Assembly: GCF_000019685.1 (NCBI RefSeq) | Contig: NC_011229.1 | Span: forward strand, 62,001-126,000 | DNA length: 64,000 bases | DNA from: Borrelia duttonii Ly | GTDB lineage: Bacteria; Spirochaetota; Spirochaetia; Borreliales; Borreliaceae | Reading direction: 5' to 3' | Shown here: in pieces, positions 28,478 to 38,192 of the stretch | How positions within the stretch are numbered: the stretch's first letter is position 1 | How the letters are laid out: each line of letters opens with the position of its first letter | Notes under the pieces: generated by a model | What the model saw: the letters and a program-made list of their open reading frames with translations, nothing else | What the model was told of the DNA's origin: nothing | Databases searched by the model: none | Program-made: the position numbers and the translations under genes

Positions 28478-29746
28478 ATGAACATCAATATACTAGAAAA
28501 TAAAAATGAAAAAATAAAAAACTTAAGAAAAGACTTTCCTATTTTAAATAAAACTATTAATAATAAAAAAATCATTTATTTTGACAATGCCGCGACTTCT
28601 CACAAACCTCAAAGTGTAATTTCATCTATAGTTGAATACTACACAAATTATAATGCAAATGTTCATAGAAGTGGACATCAATTTGCAATAGAATCAAGCT
28701 TAAAAATAGAAGAGACAAGAAAAATTGTTAAACAATTTATCAATGCAGAATCTCCTAAAAACATAATTTTCAATTCCGGAACTACAGATGGAACAAATAC
28801 AATAGCAAATTCATTATTGTTATCAAAATTTTTTAAAGAAAATGATGAAATTATTACAACAACACTTGAACATAATAGTAATTTACTTCCTTGGATCAAC
28901 ATTGCAAAATTTTTAAACTTAAAAATTAAACTTGCAAAATTCAATGAAATGGGAATTATTCAATCAGAACAAATACAAAATCTAATTACAGATAAAACAA
29001 AAATCATTACTATGTCTGGAATAAATAATATACTAGGAACAATGCAAAATCTAGAGCAAATAGGAAAAATTGCCAGCGATAACAAAATTACATTATTCAT
29101 AGATGCGGCTCAAATGGCACCACATATAAAAATAGATGTAAAGAAAATAAACTGTGATTTTTTAGTATTCTCAGGACATAAAATGCTTGCTCCAACAGGT
29201 ATTGGGGTATTATATATATCAGATAAAATTATAAACAAACTCAACAGCTCCAAACTAGGAGGCAATGCTATAGAAAATATTTATATAAAAAATGAAAAAC
29301 TTGATTTTCAAACTATCAATTCCCCAAATAAATTTGAAGCGGGTACACCAAATATTGCAGGAATTATTGGTCTTGGACAAGCAATAAAGTATATAAATAA
29401 CATAACGATGGAATTTATTCAAGAACATGATCAAGAACTGATTGAATATTGTATTTCAAAATTAAAAGAAATCGATGAGGTTGAATTTATTTTAAATAAA
29501 AATATTAAACGAAAATCAATAATATCATTTACAGTAAAAAATATTCATTCACATGACATTGAAACATATCTTGATACAATGGGAATTGCAACCAGATCTG
29601 GAAAAACATGTGCTTACCTCGCATTTTTTTCAGAAAATATTAAAAAAGATCATTTATTAAGAATAAGCTTTTACTTATATAATACAAAAGAAGAAATTGA
29701 CATTTTCATTTCTTCACTTAAAAAAACAATAAAAGAATTTTATTAA
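28478..29746 (+). CDS. sufS: Cysteine desulfurase, SufS type
   Basis: PLP enzyme that takes sulfur from cysteine and passes it as persulfide to a partner. The 422 residues show YFDNAATSHKPQSV near residue 33, NVHRSGHQ, TTLEHNSNLLPW, the cofactor lysine in FSGHKMLAPTG near 230 and the catalytic Cys378 in SGKTCAY. It belongs to the group II (SufS/CsdA) layout. The next plus-strand gene is a SufU-like protein, the usual partner of SufS in Gram-positive bacteria. The start has AGAG upstream only. Confidence 0.93.
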   Translation: MNINILENKNEKIKNLRKDFPILNKTINNKKIIYFDNAATSHKPQSVISSIVEYYTNYNANVHRSGHQFAIESSLKIEETRKIVKQFINAESPKNIIFNSGTTDGTNTIANSLLLSKFFKENDEIITTTLEHNSNLLPWINIAKFLNLKIKLAKFNEMGIIQSEQIQNLITDKTKIITMSGINNILGTMQNLEQIGKIASDNKITLFIDAAQMAPHIKIDVKKINCDFLVFSGHKMLAPTGIGVLYISDKIINKLNSSKLGGNAIENIYIKNEKLDFQTINSPNKFEAGTPNIAGIIGLGQAIKYINNITMEFIQEHDQELIEYCISKLKEIDEVEFILNKNIKRKSIISFTVKNIHSHDIETYLDTMGIATRSGKTCAYLAFFSENIKKDHLLRISFYLYNTKEEIDIFISSLKKTIKEFY

Positions 29747-29835
29747 ATAAACTTACAAACATTAAAAAATCATTAATTTAATTATATAGACAGTAAAATG
29801 ATAAATAAAATTTAACTATTATCTAAAATTTAAGC

Positions 29836-29864
29836 TAAATCAATATAAAACTATTATTGATTTA
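29836..29864 (+). other. Hairpin in the sufS-sufU gap
   Basis: A 10-base-pair AT-rich stem (29836-29845 with 29855-29864) with a 9-base loop, 27 bases before the sufU-like start. It could be a processing or weak termination signal between the two genes; no T-run follows. Confidence 0.35.
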
Positions 29865-29891
29865 ATCAAATAAACTTCTTAAAATTGAAAC

Positions 29892-30287
29892 ATGTTCTCA
29901 GAAGAAATAAAAAAAGAACTAATAAGACTAAGCAAAATAAAAAAGTATTGCTTTCAGGTAGAAAAAAATCAAAGTCCAATATATCATAAATCTAAGTGTG
30001 GAGACCAAATAATTTTTCAAACAGATAAAGACAACAAAAAAATTAAACTAAAATATAATGCATATGGATGTATAGTCTTTCTAGCCAGTACGTATCTTTT
30101 AACCAAAATATGCGACAATCAACCTAAAAAGACAACATTAGAAATCATAACAAAAATAATTAACAATAATTTTGAAAATTTAGAAGAAATAAATAAAAAC
30201 CTTAAAATTTTTGAAAATTTCTTATATACAAACAGAAAAGATTGTTTTATTCTGCCGTACAAAGCTTTAAAAGAAATTTTAAAGTAA
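29892..30287 (+). CDS. sufU: SufU-like sulfur acceptor / scaffold protein
   Basis: A 131-residue protein of the IscU/SufU fold. The three zinc or cluster cysteines are present: Cys36 and Asp38 in KCGDQI, Cys60 in AYGCIVFLAS and Cys118 in RKDCFILPYKALKE, corresponding to CGD, GC and RxxCxxLPW of SufU. The SufU-specific insertion between the second and third Cys is short, and the N-terminal HYxxPRN motif is missing. Together with SufS it probably moves sulfur; the SufBCD scaffold genes are not nearby. No good ribosome-binding site is visible before the ATG. Confidence 0.85.
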   Translation: MFSEEIKKELIRLSKIKKYCFQVEKNQSPIYHKSKCGDQIIFQTDKDNKKIKLKYNAYGCIVFLASTYLLTKICDNQPKKTTLEIITKIINNNFENLEEINKNLKIFENFLYTNRKDCFILPYKALKEILK

Positions 30288-30319
30288 CATTAAATAATCG
30301 CCAATTAAAGGAGAATTAT

Positions 30320-31849
30320 ATGCAAATATACTCTCACTCATCAATAGGATACGAAGGAGAGCTAATTGAAGTTGAAGTAGATATTAAAAAAGGAATACCA
30401 GGAATTGATATTGTTGGATTAGCTGGAAGTGAAATTAAAGAATCAAGAGAAAGAATAAAAGCGGCTATTAAAAATTCAGAATTTACTTTTCCAAAAGATA
30501 GAATATTAATAAATCTTGCACCAGCAGGTATCAAAAAAATTGGAACAGCAATTGATCTCTCAATTGCAACTAGCATTATAAGTACAAAAGAAAATAAAAA
30601 TAACAATTTAAAAGTCTTAATGTTAGGAGAATTGCAACTAGATGGACAAATAAGAACAATTAAGGGAGTATTACCTGCAATTTCTCTTGCAAAAGAAAAA
30701 GGAATTAAATGCATAATAATACCTTTTGATAATCTTGAAGAAGCTCTATTAATATCAAACCTAAACATTTGGGGAGTCAAAACTTTAAAAGAAACTCTAG
30801 AAATAATTGAAAATCTTAATAATAATATATTTCCCGCAAAACCTACAATTAATTTTAAAATAGAAGAAAATGAAGAAGAATTTGAATATGATTTTAAAAA
30901 TATCAAAGGACAACATAGAATAAAAAGAGCACTAGAGATAGCAGTAGCAGGAGGACATAATATTATGATATTTGGACCTCCTGGAAGTGGCAAAACACTC
31001 AGTATTAAATGTGTACAATCAATATTACCCCCACTTACAAATAAAGAAATTATTGAAACAAATAGAATTTGGTCAATTGCAGGAAAGCTAATAGATACAA
31101 AAATAATCAGGAAAAGACCATTTAGACAACCACATCAAACTGCAAGCAAAGAAGGCATTATTGGTGGAGGAGCTAATGCACTCCCTGGAGAAGTATCACT
31201 TGCTCATAATGGCATCCTATTTTTAGATGAAGCTCTAGAATTTCAAAAATCAATATTACAATCACTGCGTGAACCAATAGAAGACAAAACAATTTCAATA
31301 GTAAGAGCAAGTTCAAAATCATTTAAATACCCTGCAAACTTTCAATTAATGATTGCAACAAATCCATGTCCTTGTGGCAATCTTGGAAAAAACGATATTG
31401 AGTGTTTCTGTTCACAACAAGAAGTTTCAAACTACTGGAAAAAATTTGGAGCAGCAATGCTTGATAGAATTGACATTAGAGTACCAGTTAAACCAGTAAA
31501 TAATGCCAAATTATTTCAAGAAGACAATGAAAGCTCACAAGAAATTAAAAAGAGAATAATAAAAGCAAGAAATATACAAAACCAAAGATATGAAAACATT
31601 AAAAATGTTCATAAAAATTCTGATCTCAAACCAGAACACATTGCAATATTTTGTAACTTAGATAAAATTCTGACAGAAGAAATGATTTATATATTAAATA
31701 AACTTAATATATCATCAAGAGCAACTCATTCAATCCTAAAACTTGCAAGAACAATTGCTGATTTAAAAGATGAGTCTCATATTTCAAGAGAATCATTACT
31801 AGAAGCAATTGAGCACAGAAAACATGGAGAAAAACTATTAGAAGAATAA
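30320..31849 (+). CDS. comM: ComM / YifB-family AAA+ ATPase (Mg-chelatase-like)
   Basis: A 509-residue AAA+ protein of the ComM family, whose characterised member is a branch-migration helicase in natural transformation. The N-terminal ChlI-like domain (GIDIVGLAGSEIKESRERI, NLAPAGIKKIGTA) precedes Walker A IFGPPGSGKT near residue 216, the Walker B-like HNGILFLDEALEF, and NPCPCGNLG with ECFCS, the zinc-finger-like cysteines. The chosen ATG has AAAGGAGA upstream; an earlier in-frame ATG at 30242 lies inside the sufU gene and has no such site. It ends just before a hairpin facing ldh. Confidence 0.92.
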   Translation: MQIYSHSSIGYEGELIEVEVDIKKGIPGIDIVGLAGSEIKESRERIKAAIKNSEFTFPKDRILINLAPAGIKKIGTAIDLSIATSIISTKENKNNNLKVLMLGELQLDGQIRTIKGVLPAISLAKEKGIKCIIIPFDNLEEALLISNLNIWGVKTLKETLEIIENLNNNIFPAKPTINFKIEENEEEFEYDFKNIKGQHRIKRALEIAVAGGHNIMIFGPPGSGKTLSIKCVQSILPPLTNKEIIETNRIWSIAGKLIDTKIIRKRPFRQPHQTASKEGIIGGGANALPGEVSLAHNGILFLDEALEFQKSILQSLREPIEDKTISIVRASSKSFKYPANFQLMIATNPCPCGNLGKNDIECFCSQQEVSNYWKKFGAAMLDRIDIRVPVKPVNNAKLFQEDNESSQEIKKRIIKARNIQNQRYENIKNVHKNSDLKPEHIAIFCNLDKILTEEMIYILNKLNISSRATHSILKLARTIADLKDESHISRESLLEAIEHRKHGEKLLEE

Positions 31850-31853
31850 AAAA

Positions 31854-31867
31854 GCCCCAATTGGGGC
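31854..31867 (-). terminator. GC-rich terminator of ldh
   Basis: GCCCCAATTGGGGC is a perfect palindrome with a five-pair G/C stem and an AATT loop. On the minus strand it is followed by TTTTTT, making it a classic intrinsic terminator for ldh. It sits four bases after the convergent comM stop, where the plus-strand version lacks a T-run. Confidence 0.88.
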
Positions 31868-31871
31868 AAAA

Positions 31872-32840
<969 letters not shown>

Positions 32841-33011
32841 TTATTTTATTGGTATAATGTAATTCTATAACAGTTTATGATACTTTAAAACAATCCAATA
32901 ATATTTTTATAAAGCCCTGTATTAAGTATTTAATATATAAAGCAAATAAACGCATAAATTGATACATTGAAATGAAAAAATAATTTATCTCAATACTAAT
33001 CTCAACATAAA

Positions 33012-34811
33012 TTAATTATCATCTGATTTAAGAACAGCAAGAAATGCACTTTGTGGTATTTCAATATTTCCTATCATCTTAAGTCGCTTCTTTCCTTCTT
33101 TTTGTTTTTCTAAAAGCTTTCTCTTACGAGTAATATCACCCCCATAACATTTAGCAGTAACATCTTTTCTAACAGGTGAAATTGTTTCACGGGCAATAAT
33201 ATTTGAACCAATGGCTCCTTGAATTGCTATTTTAAATTGCTGTCTTGCAATCTCATCTTTTAATTTTTTACAAATATTTAAAGCCTTTGCTCGTGCACCA
33301 TCTCTAAAAACCAATTGAGATAATGCATCAACTCTATCTCCATTAACTAAAATATCCAACTTAACTAAATCTGTTTCCTCATATCCTAATAGTGTATAAT
33401 CAAAAGAAGCATATCCACGACTTACAGACTTAATCTTGTCATAAAAATCAAACAATATTTCAGCAAGAGGCATCTTATAAATAACTTCAACACGCTTCGC
33501 ATCAAGATAAATTAAATTTTCCTGTACACCTCTTTTAAGTAAACAAACGCTCATAATATTACCTAAAAATTCAGCAGGAACAATAATATTAGCTCTAATA
33601 TAAGGTTCAAGTGTAACTTCAATATTTTCATTTCCGGGAAATTGTTCAGGACTTTCAATAAAATAGGGATTTCCCTTTTTAGGAATAATTTTATAACGAA
33701 CAGATGGTGATGTTAATATTACACTAAGATCAAATTCACGCTCAATTCTTTCCTGAATCACCTCTAAATGCAAAAGTCCCAAAAATCCACATTTAAATCC
33801 ATGGCCAAGAGCAGCTGATGCATCTTTTTCAAAAGTAAGAGATGCATCATTTAGCTTAAGTCTATCCATTGCTTTCAATAGATCATCATATTGATTAGCA
33901 TCAACTGGATAAACAGATGAAAAAACTACAGGCTTAACCTCTTTAAATCCTTCAAGAGGAGCTACTGCTGGATTATCAACAAGAGTTACGGTGTCTCCAA
34001 TTTTAACATCCGATATATTTTTTATTCCTGCAATAAAATATCCAACATCACCTGCTTCTAAAACATCTTTTTTTTCAAGAATAATTTTAAAAATTCCAAT
34101 CTCTTCCACAAAATACTCTCTATCTGCATGCATAAATTTAATTTTATAACCGGGTCTAATTTGTCCCTCAAAAATTCTAAAATGAACAACAACACCACGA
34201 TAAGAATCATAATGTGAATCAAAAATCAAAGCTTTTAATGGACTCTCCCTGCTACCCTTAGGAGAAGGAACATACTTACAAATAGCCTCAAGTAATTCAT
34301 CAATACCTATTCCATTCTTAGCAGATATGAGAACAGCAACATTAGCATCTAATCCTAAATCATTCTCTATTTGCTCTTTCACAAAATCAATATTTGCACT
34401 TGGCAAATCTATTTTATTAATAACAGGAATAATTTCAAGATTATGTTCAAATGCCATATAAAAATTTGAAACGGTTTGAGCTTCTATTCCCTGACTAGCA
34501 TCAACAAGTAAAAGAGCCCCTTCACAAGATGAAATTGCTCTTGAAACTTCATAAGAAAAATCAACATGTCCTGGAGTATCTACAAAATTAAGCTCATAAA
34601 TATTGCCATCACTACACTTATAATCAATAGTTACAGCTTGACTTTTAATGGTAATTCCTCTCTCTCTTTCAATATCCATACTATCAAGAATTTGACTCTT
34701 AAATTCTCGATCTGAGATTATTTTAGCCTTTTGTATAAACCTATCTGCTAAAGTTGATTTACCATGGTCAATATGTGCAATAATACAAAAATTTTTTTTA
34801 TAAGAACTAAT
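33012..34811 (-). CDS. lepA: Elongation factor 4 (LepA), apparent ATT start
   Basis: Ribosomal back-translocase GTPase of 599 residues, exactly the usual LepA length. The reading frame extends 44 codons upstream of the first ATG (34679), and these codons encode KKNFCIIAHIDHGKSTLADR, the indispensable P-loop. No ATG, GTG or TTG exists in this upstream part. The best initiation site is ATT at 34811, six bases after a strong GGGGGAGG. Other motifs: DIERERGITIKSQ (switch I), VDTPGHVDFS, INKIDLPSA and the LepA-specific C-terminal domain (ENLIYLDAKRVEV and KLLEKQKEGKKRLK). Confidence 0.93.
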   Translation of the reverse strand: MSSYKKNFCIIAHIDHGKSTLADRFIQKAKIISDREFKSQILDSMDIERERGITIKSQAVTIDYKCSDGNIYELNFVDTPGHVDFSYEVSRAISSCEGALLLVDASQGIEAQTVSNFYMAFEHNLEIIPVINKIDLPSANIDFVKEQIENDLGLDANVAVLISAKNGIGIDELLEAICKYVPSPKGSRESPLKALIFDSHYDSYRGVVVHFRIFEGQIRPGYKIKFMHADREYFVEEIGIFKIILEKKDVLEAGDVGYFIAGIKNISDVKIGDTVTLVDNPAVAPLEGFKEVKPVVFSSVYPVDANQYDDLLKAMDRLKLNDASLTFEKDASAALGHGFKCGFLGLLHLEVIQERIEREFDLSVILTSPSVRYKIIPKKGNPYFIESPEQFPGNENIEVTLEPYIRANIIVPAEFLGNIMSVCLLKRGVQENLIYLDAKRVEVIYKMPLAEILFDFYDKIKSVSRGYASFDYTLLGYEETDLVKLDILVNGDRVDALSQLVFRDGARAKALNICKKLKDEIARQQFKIAIQGAIGSNIIARETISPVRKDVTAKCYGGDITRKRKLLEKQKEGKKRLKMIGNIEIPQSAFLAVLKSDDN

Positions 34812-34857
34812 TTTATACCTCCCCCAAATCCAAAATAGAATGTTTAGGAATATTGTA

Positions 34858-35841
34858 CTAATGTATATTTTTATTAACCAAAAAATTTTTAATATGAGTC
34901 TTTGATTTTAAAACATAGGGTGAAAATTTAGGAGCAAGATCAACTATCAATTTCCAAGTATCTACAGCCCGCAACTTATGCTTATTCTCATCATAAATAT
35001 AAGTAGCATAAGAAATATTATACATTATTTCCCAAAAATCTGTAGATTCAAAACTAGACTTAACATCATTATATTCATTTATTTTTTTAACAAAAGATCT
35101 TAAATTCTTAAATTCATAAAGAGGTTCATAATAATTAATATAATGATACATTCTAGTTAAAATACCAACTGCAGCAACAAGTCCATGAGTAATTGCAAGT
35201 TTATGAGCACCTATCTTCAAGTACACCTTTGATAACAACTTATGGGTATCTATTAGAGCATAATTATTAAATCTATAAAGATTAAAAGTAAAATCTATAC
35301 CAGATGTTCCTCTTACCTGTTTTAAATAAGAATTTAAATAAAAGGACATATCAGATTTATTATCCGAAGTGTCGCCATATTTTTGCACAATATAGTGATA
35401 ATTATAATAATCATCACCACGTGAAAATTTACTTAAAATTTCATTTAAATAATCAATCATATCAACATAATTATTTTCAATTTCAGCAATTTTTGCCAAA
35501 GAAAAAAGTATATTTTTTTCAAACGATTTATCCAGCAAATAATCTTTATCTTCCAAAGTTTTTTGAAGATGTAATTTTTGAAGTACAACATTACCAATCA
35601 TGCTATAAACAATAGACAGATAATAATTAGCTTCTGGATATATACCTTTTCTAAGCAATGCTTCCTGCAAAAAATTTATTGCATCAGTAAGATTAGATTT
35701 GATAAAACCTTCCTTAGAATAAATTAACTGCCGTCCTTTTTCAATCAAAATCCAATATGGAAGTTCCTTTACACCTAACGAATTTAAACTTAATATAAAA
35801 CTAAAAATAAAAAGAAATAAAAAAAATCGTAACATATTCAT
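34858..35841 (-). CDS. Exported TPR-like hypothetical protein
   Basis: A 327-residue protein beginning with a signal-like hydrophobic segment (MNMLRFFLFLFIFSFIL). The rest is helical and repeat-like (INFLQEALLRKGIYPEANYYLSIVY, partly, then HKLLSKVYLKIGAHKLAITHG), suggesting a degenerate TPR scaffold in the periplasm. No catalytic motif. A GTG at 35862 is also in frame but falls inside a strong hairpin and has no ribosome-binding site; the ATG at 35841 also lacks one. It stands between the V-ATPase operon and lepA. Confidence 0.78.
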   Translation of the reverse strand: MNMLRFFLFLFIFSFILSLNSLGVKELPYWILIEKGRQLIYSKEGFIKSNLTDAINFLQEALLRKGIYPEANYYLSIVYSMIGNVVLQKLHLQKTLEDKDYLLDKSFEKNILFSLAKIAEIENNYVDMIDYLNEILSKFSRGDDYYNYHYIVQKYGDTSDNKSDMSFYLNSYLKQVRGTSGIDFTFNLYRFNNYALIDTHKLLSKVYLKIGAHKLAITHGLVAAVGILTRMYHYINYYEPLYEFKNLRSFVKKINEYNDVKSSFESTDFWEIMYNISYATYIYDENKHKLRAVDTWKLIVDLAPKFSPYVLKSKTHIKNFLVNKNIH

Positions 35842-35845
35842 AAAT

Positions 35846-35884
35846 ATATTAAATTTTCTCACAAATTGCGAGAAAATTTAATAT
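35846..35884 (-). terminator. Hairpin after the V-ATPase operon
   Basis: A perfect 15-base-pair stem (35846-35860 with 35870-35884) with a 9-base loop begins 14 bases past the stop of the V-ATPase K gene in the direction of transcription. It ends four bases before the downstream gene's ATG. No T-run of note follows, so it may reduce rather than stop read-through. Confidence 0.65.
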
Positions 35885-35898
35885 CTGAATATTTGAGT

Positions 35899-36333
35899 TT
35901 AAACAAACTTAAATATCATCAAAAATACCATTACAAAAAGAGCAACAGATTCAATTAATCCCAAAACTAAAAGATTTGTTGCAAATCCCTTGCCAGTCTC
36001 AGCAAAAGAATCACAAGCCCCTGCAGCAGTTCTACCCTGAGCAAAAGCAGAAATAGCCATTGCAAGTCCACCACCAAAACCAGCTCCAAATAATAACCAA
36101 GGATTAGCCTGGGTCATCACCTCTGCTAACGTATTCATTAATATATAACCATATATTATTTGTGTAAGAGGTGCTGAAACAAAAACAATTAATAAAAAGG
36201 GAGCCGATTTACCTTGCATATAACATCTCTTCCATGCTCCAATAGCAGCACTCCCGGCAGCTCCCATTCCCAAAGCTGAACCTATCGCAGAAACTGTTAA
36301 AGCTGAATTAACTCCTACTAAACCTATATCCAT
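35899..36333 (-). CDS. atpK: V-type ATPase subunit K (rotor proteolipid)
   Basis: Membrane rotor subunit of 144 residues with four hydrophobic helices in two hairpins. The essential carboxylate is Glu128 in LGLIESVALF of the second hairpin; the first hairpin has Gln58 in SAPLTQIIYG. Thr57, Gln58, Gln99 (SAFAQGRTA) and Glu128 match the set that coordinates Na+ in the Enterococcus hirae K ring, so the ring may be Na+-binding. It is last in the operon E-(small ORF)-A-B-D-I-K. Confidence 0.95.
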   Translation of the reverse strand: MDIGLVGVNSALTVSAIGSALGMGAAGSAAIGAWKRCYMQGKSAPFLLIVFVSAPLTQIIYGYILMNTLAEVMTQANPWLLFGAGFGGGLAMAISAFAQGRTAAGACDSFAETGKGFATNLLVLGLIESVALFVMVFLMIFKFV

Positions 36334-36352
36334 AATTTTATTCTCTCCTTAT

Positions 36353-38182
36353 CTAATCTTTAATTTTTTTAAAAGGTCTATAAGAATATCCATTCCATTC
36401 TTGACCCAAATGATTTGAAAACTCAAGCATATTAAGTCTTACTCCATGAACAACAACAGATAATAAAGATAACATTATATTTAAAATGTGTCCAAAAAGT
36501 ATCACAATAACACCTCCTATTATAAGACCAATATTAGATGATTTTAATAAAGACACTGACATGCTATTAAAACTATCAGAAATTGCAAGTCCTGCAAGTC
36601 CAACAGCAAAAAGCCTAATATAAGATATTATATCTGCAAATCCTGAAACAGTAGCTAAAAATTGCTCTATAAGTCCTCCAAAACTTTTTAACACACACAC
36701 AAAAAAGTTTGAACCATCCTGTTTGTCAAAAACAAAAATAAGCATAACTCCAAAATATATCATATTAAGAATCATACTATGCATAGGAAAATTATCACTT
36801 CCAAGTATTAAATTAAGAACAAAATAATAAAGCCCAGGCATTAAAACAAGCCAACCAATTTGAGCAATTGCATGTATATGTGGCTTTTCTTTCACTTTTT
36901 GAACAAAATTCCATACATGAGCCAAAGACAGCTGTAAAACCCCTATTGTAAAACATATAAACATAACATTTTGCATACCATTATTTCCTGTCAAATACTC
37001 AACCTTAAGAGATTTCAAAATAGGAAATAAATCAAGAACAAAATGACCACTACCAAACCAAGTACCAGTCATAGAACCATATATTATTGCTGACGTACTT
37101 AAATAAAATATTAAAGCATGAGCAGAAGTTAATGGTTTATTTTTTAAAACACTAATCAAACTAATAATAATGCCTATTAACAAAAATATAACACCATAAG
37201 CTGCATCACCAATTATCATTCCAAAAAACACAAAGAAAAACAACATAAAAACACAACTAACATCTCTCTCTTTATATCCAGGAATTGTATCTAAAACATC
37301 GAAAATAGGTTTAGCAAGCTTAGCAATTCCTTTTCTTTTTACATAAGTAGGAATAAAATCATTATCATCTGGCTCCGCAAATTGCACCACAAACTTACCA
37401 TTAAGAGTCGCATTTTGAAGATATTTTTGCTTATCTTCAGGAATAAATCCTGTAATATATACAAACTCATCACACTCCACATTCATATCAGCCATAACCT
37501 GTTCAAATTCAATAATTTGTTCATACTCTTTTATTGCATCTTTTAAAATATTTCTATATTTATTTAAAACTGACAACTGAGTTAATTTTTGCTCTAAAAC
37601 CTCATCAATCATTTTTAACTTGGTTTCAATAGAATCTAGATCAAATTCAAATTCATATTCTTCAGCTACATCTATATTCTGTTTAGAGTCATTAATAGCT
37701 ACAAAATAGGCTGTACCTTTATAATTATTAATAAGAGCAACTTTAACCTGCGAAAATAACAACAATTTTTTATATTCAGACATTCCAGACTTAAAAAATT
37801 GCACATGAATATTACATCCCCTTAATTTATTGACTAAATCAACAGAAAAATATCCCCAACAAGATATAATATCTCTATTACGAAGTAATGATTGACGCAT
37901 TTCTCTTAAATCTTTAATCTCAGAACCTAAGTCAACGATACGTTTTGCAATATCTAAAAAATTCTCATTTGAAGAACTTAAAATTTGCACTTCAGAATCA
38001 TCACCAAGCAAAGACAAAGCATGATTTAAAATACTCCTCTCCTCAATAACTTTTTGTAAAGATTCTGAAACTTTATTGCAAAAATTGATATGAACAACTC
38101 CCAATTCTCTTAAGATCTCAAGTGAGTCTCTTTTATATTTTAATAAAGTTAAAAGCAAAACCTTCTTCATTTTAACAATCAT
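36353..38182 (-). CDS. atpI: V-type ATPase subunit I (stator, a-subunit)
   Basis: A 609-residue stator subunit. The N-terminal 290 residues are soluble and helical (coiled-coil region LKMIDEVLEQKLTQLSVLN), followed by about seven membrane helices from residue 300 on. The GDAAYGVIF and SYIRLFAVGLAGLAI motifs of the family are seen; the latter contains the conserved Arg that faces the rotor. The ATG at 38182 has GAGGA at good spacing; an upstream GTG (38188) does not. It lies 10 bases after the D subunit gene. Confidence 0.95.
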   Translation of the reverse strand: MIVKMKKVLLLTLLKYKRDSLEILRELGVVHINFCNKVSESLQKVIEERSILNHALSLLGDDSEVQILSSSNENFLDIAKRIVDLGSEIKDLREMRQSLLRNRDIISCWGYFSVDLVNKLRGCNIHVQFFKSGMSEYKKLLLFSQVKVALINNYKGTAYFVAINDSKQNIDVAEEYEFEFDLDSIETKLKMIDEVLEQKLTQLSVLNKYRNILKDAIKEYEQIIEFEQVMADMNVECDEFVYITGFIPEDKQKYLQNATLNGKFVVQFAEPDDNDFIPTYVKRKGIAKLAKPIFDVLDTIPGYKERDVSCVFMLFFFVFFGMIIGDAAYGVIFLLIGIIISLISVLKNKPLTSAHALIFYLSTSAIIYGSMTGTWFGSGHFVLDLFPILKSLKVEYLTGNNGMQNVMFICFTIGVLQLSLAHVWNFVQKVKEKPHIHAIAQIGWLVLMPGLYYFVLNLILGSDNFPMHSMILNMIYFGVMLIFVFDKQDGSNFFVCVLKSFGGLIEQFLATVSGFADIISYIRLFAVGLAGLAISDSFNSMSVSLLKSSNIGLIIGGVIVILFGHILNIMLSLLSVVVHGVRLNMLEFSNHLGQEWNGYSYRPFKKIKD

Positions 38183-38192
38183 TAACACATCC

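Noticed and set aside
28288..28575. 95-codon hydrophobic minus-strand frame overlapping the sufS start
   Set aside because: It runs through the divergent promoter gap and antisense to sufS; hydrophobicity is expected from complementing an A-rich strand.
30334..30993. 219-codon open frame on the minus strand inside comM
   Set aside because: It is antisense to a clear ComM coding sequence with intact ATPase motifs, and its translation is Ser/Ile-rich with no recognisable domain.
33012..34679. A short LepA starting at the first ATG (34679)
   Set aside because: It would lack the P-loop, which is encoded directly upstream in the same frame.
35304..35615. 103-codon plus-strand frame inside the exported TPR-like gene
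   Set aside because: It is antisense to a gene with a good signal sequence and has no ribosome-binding site or motif.
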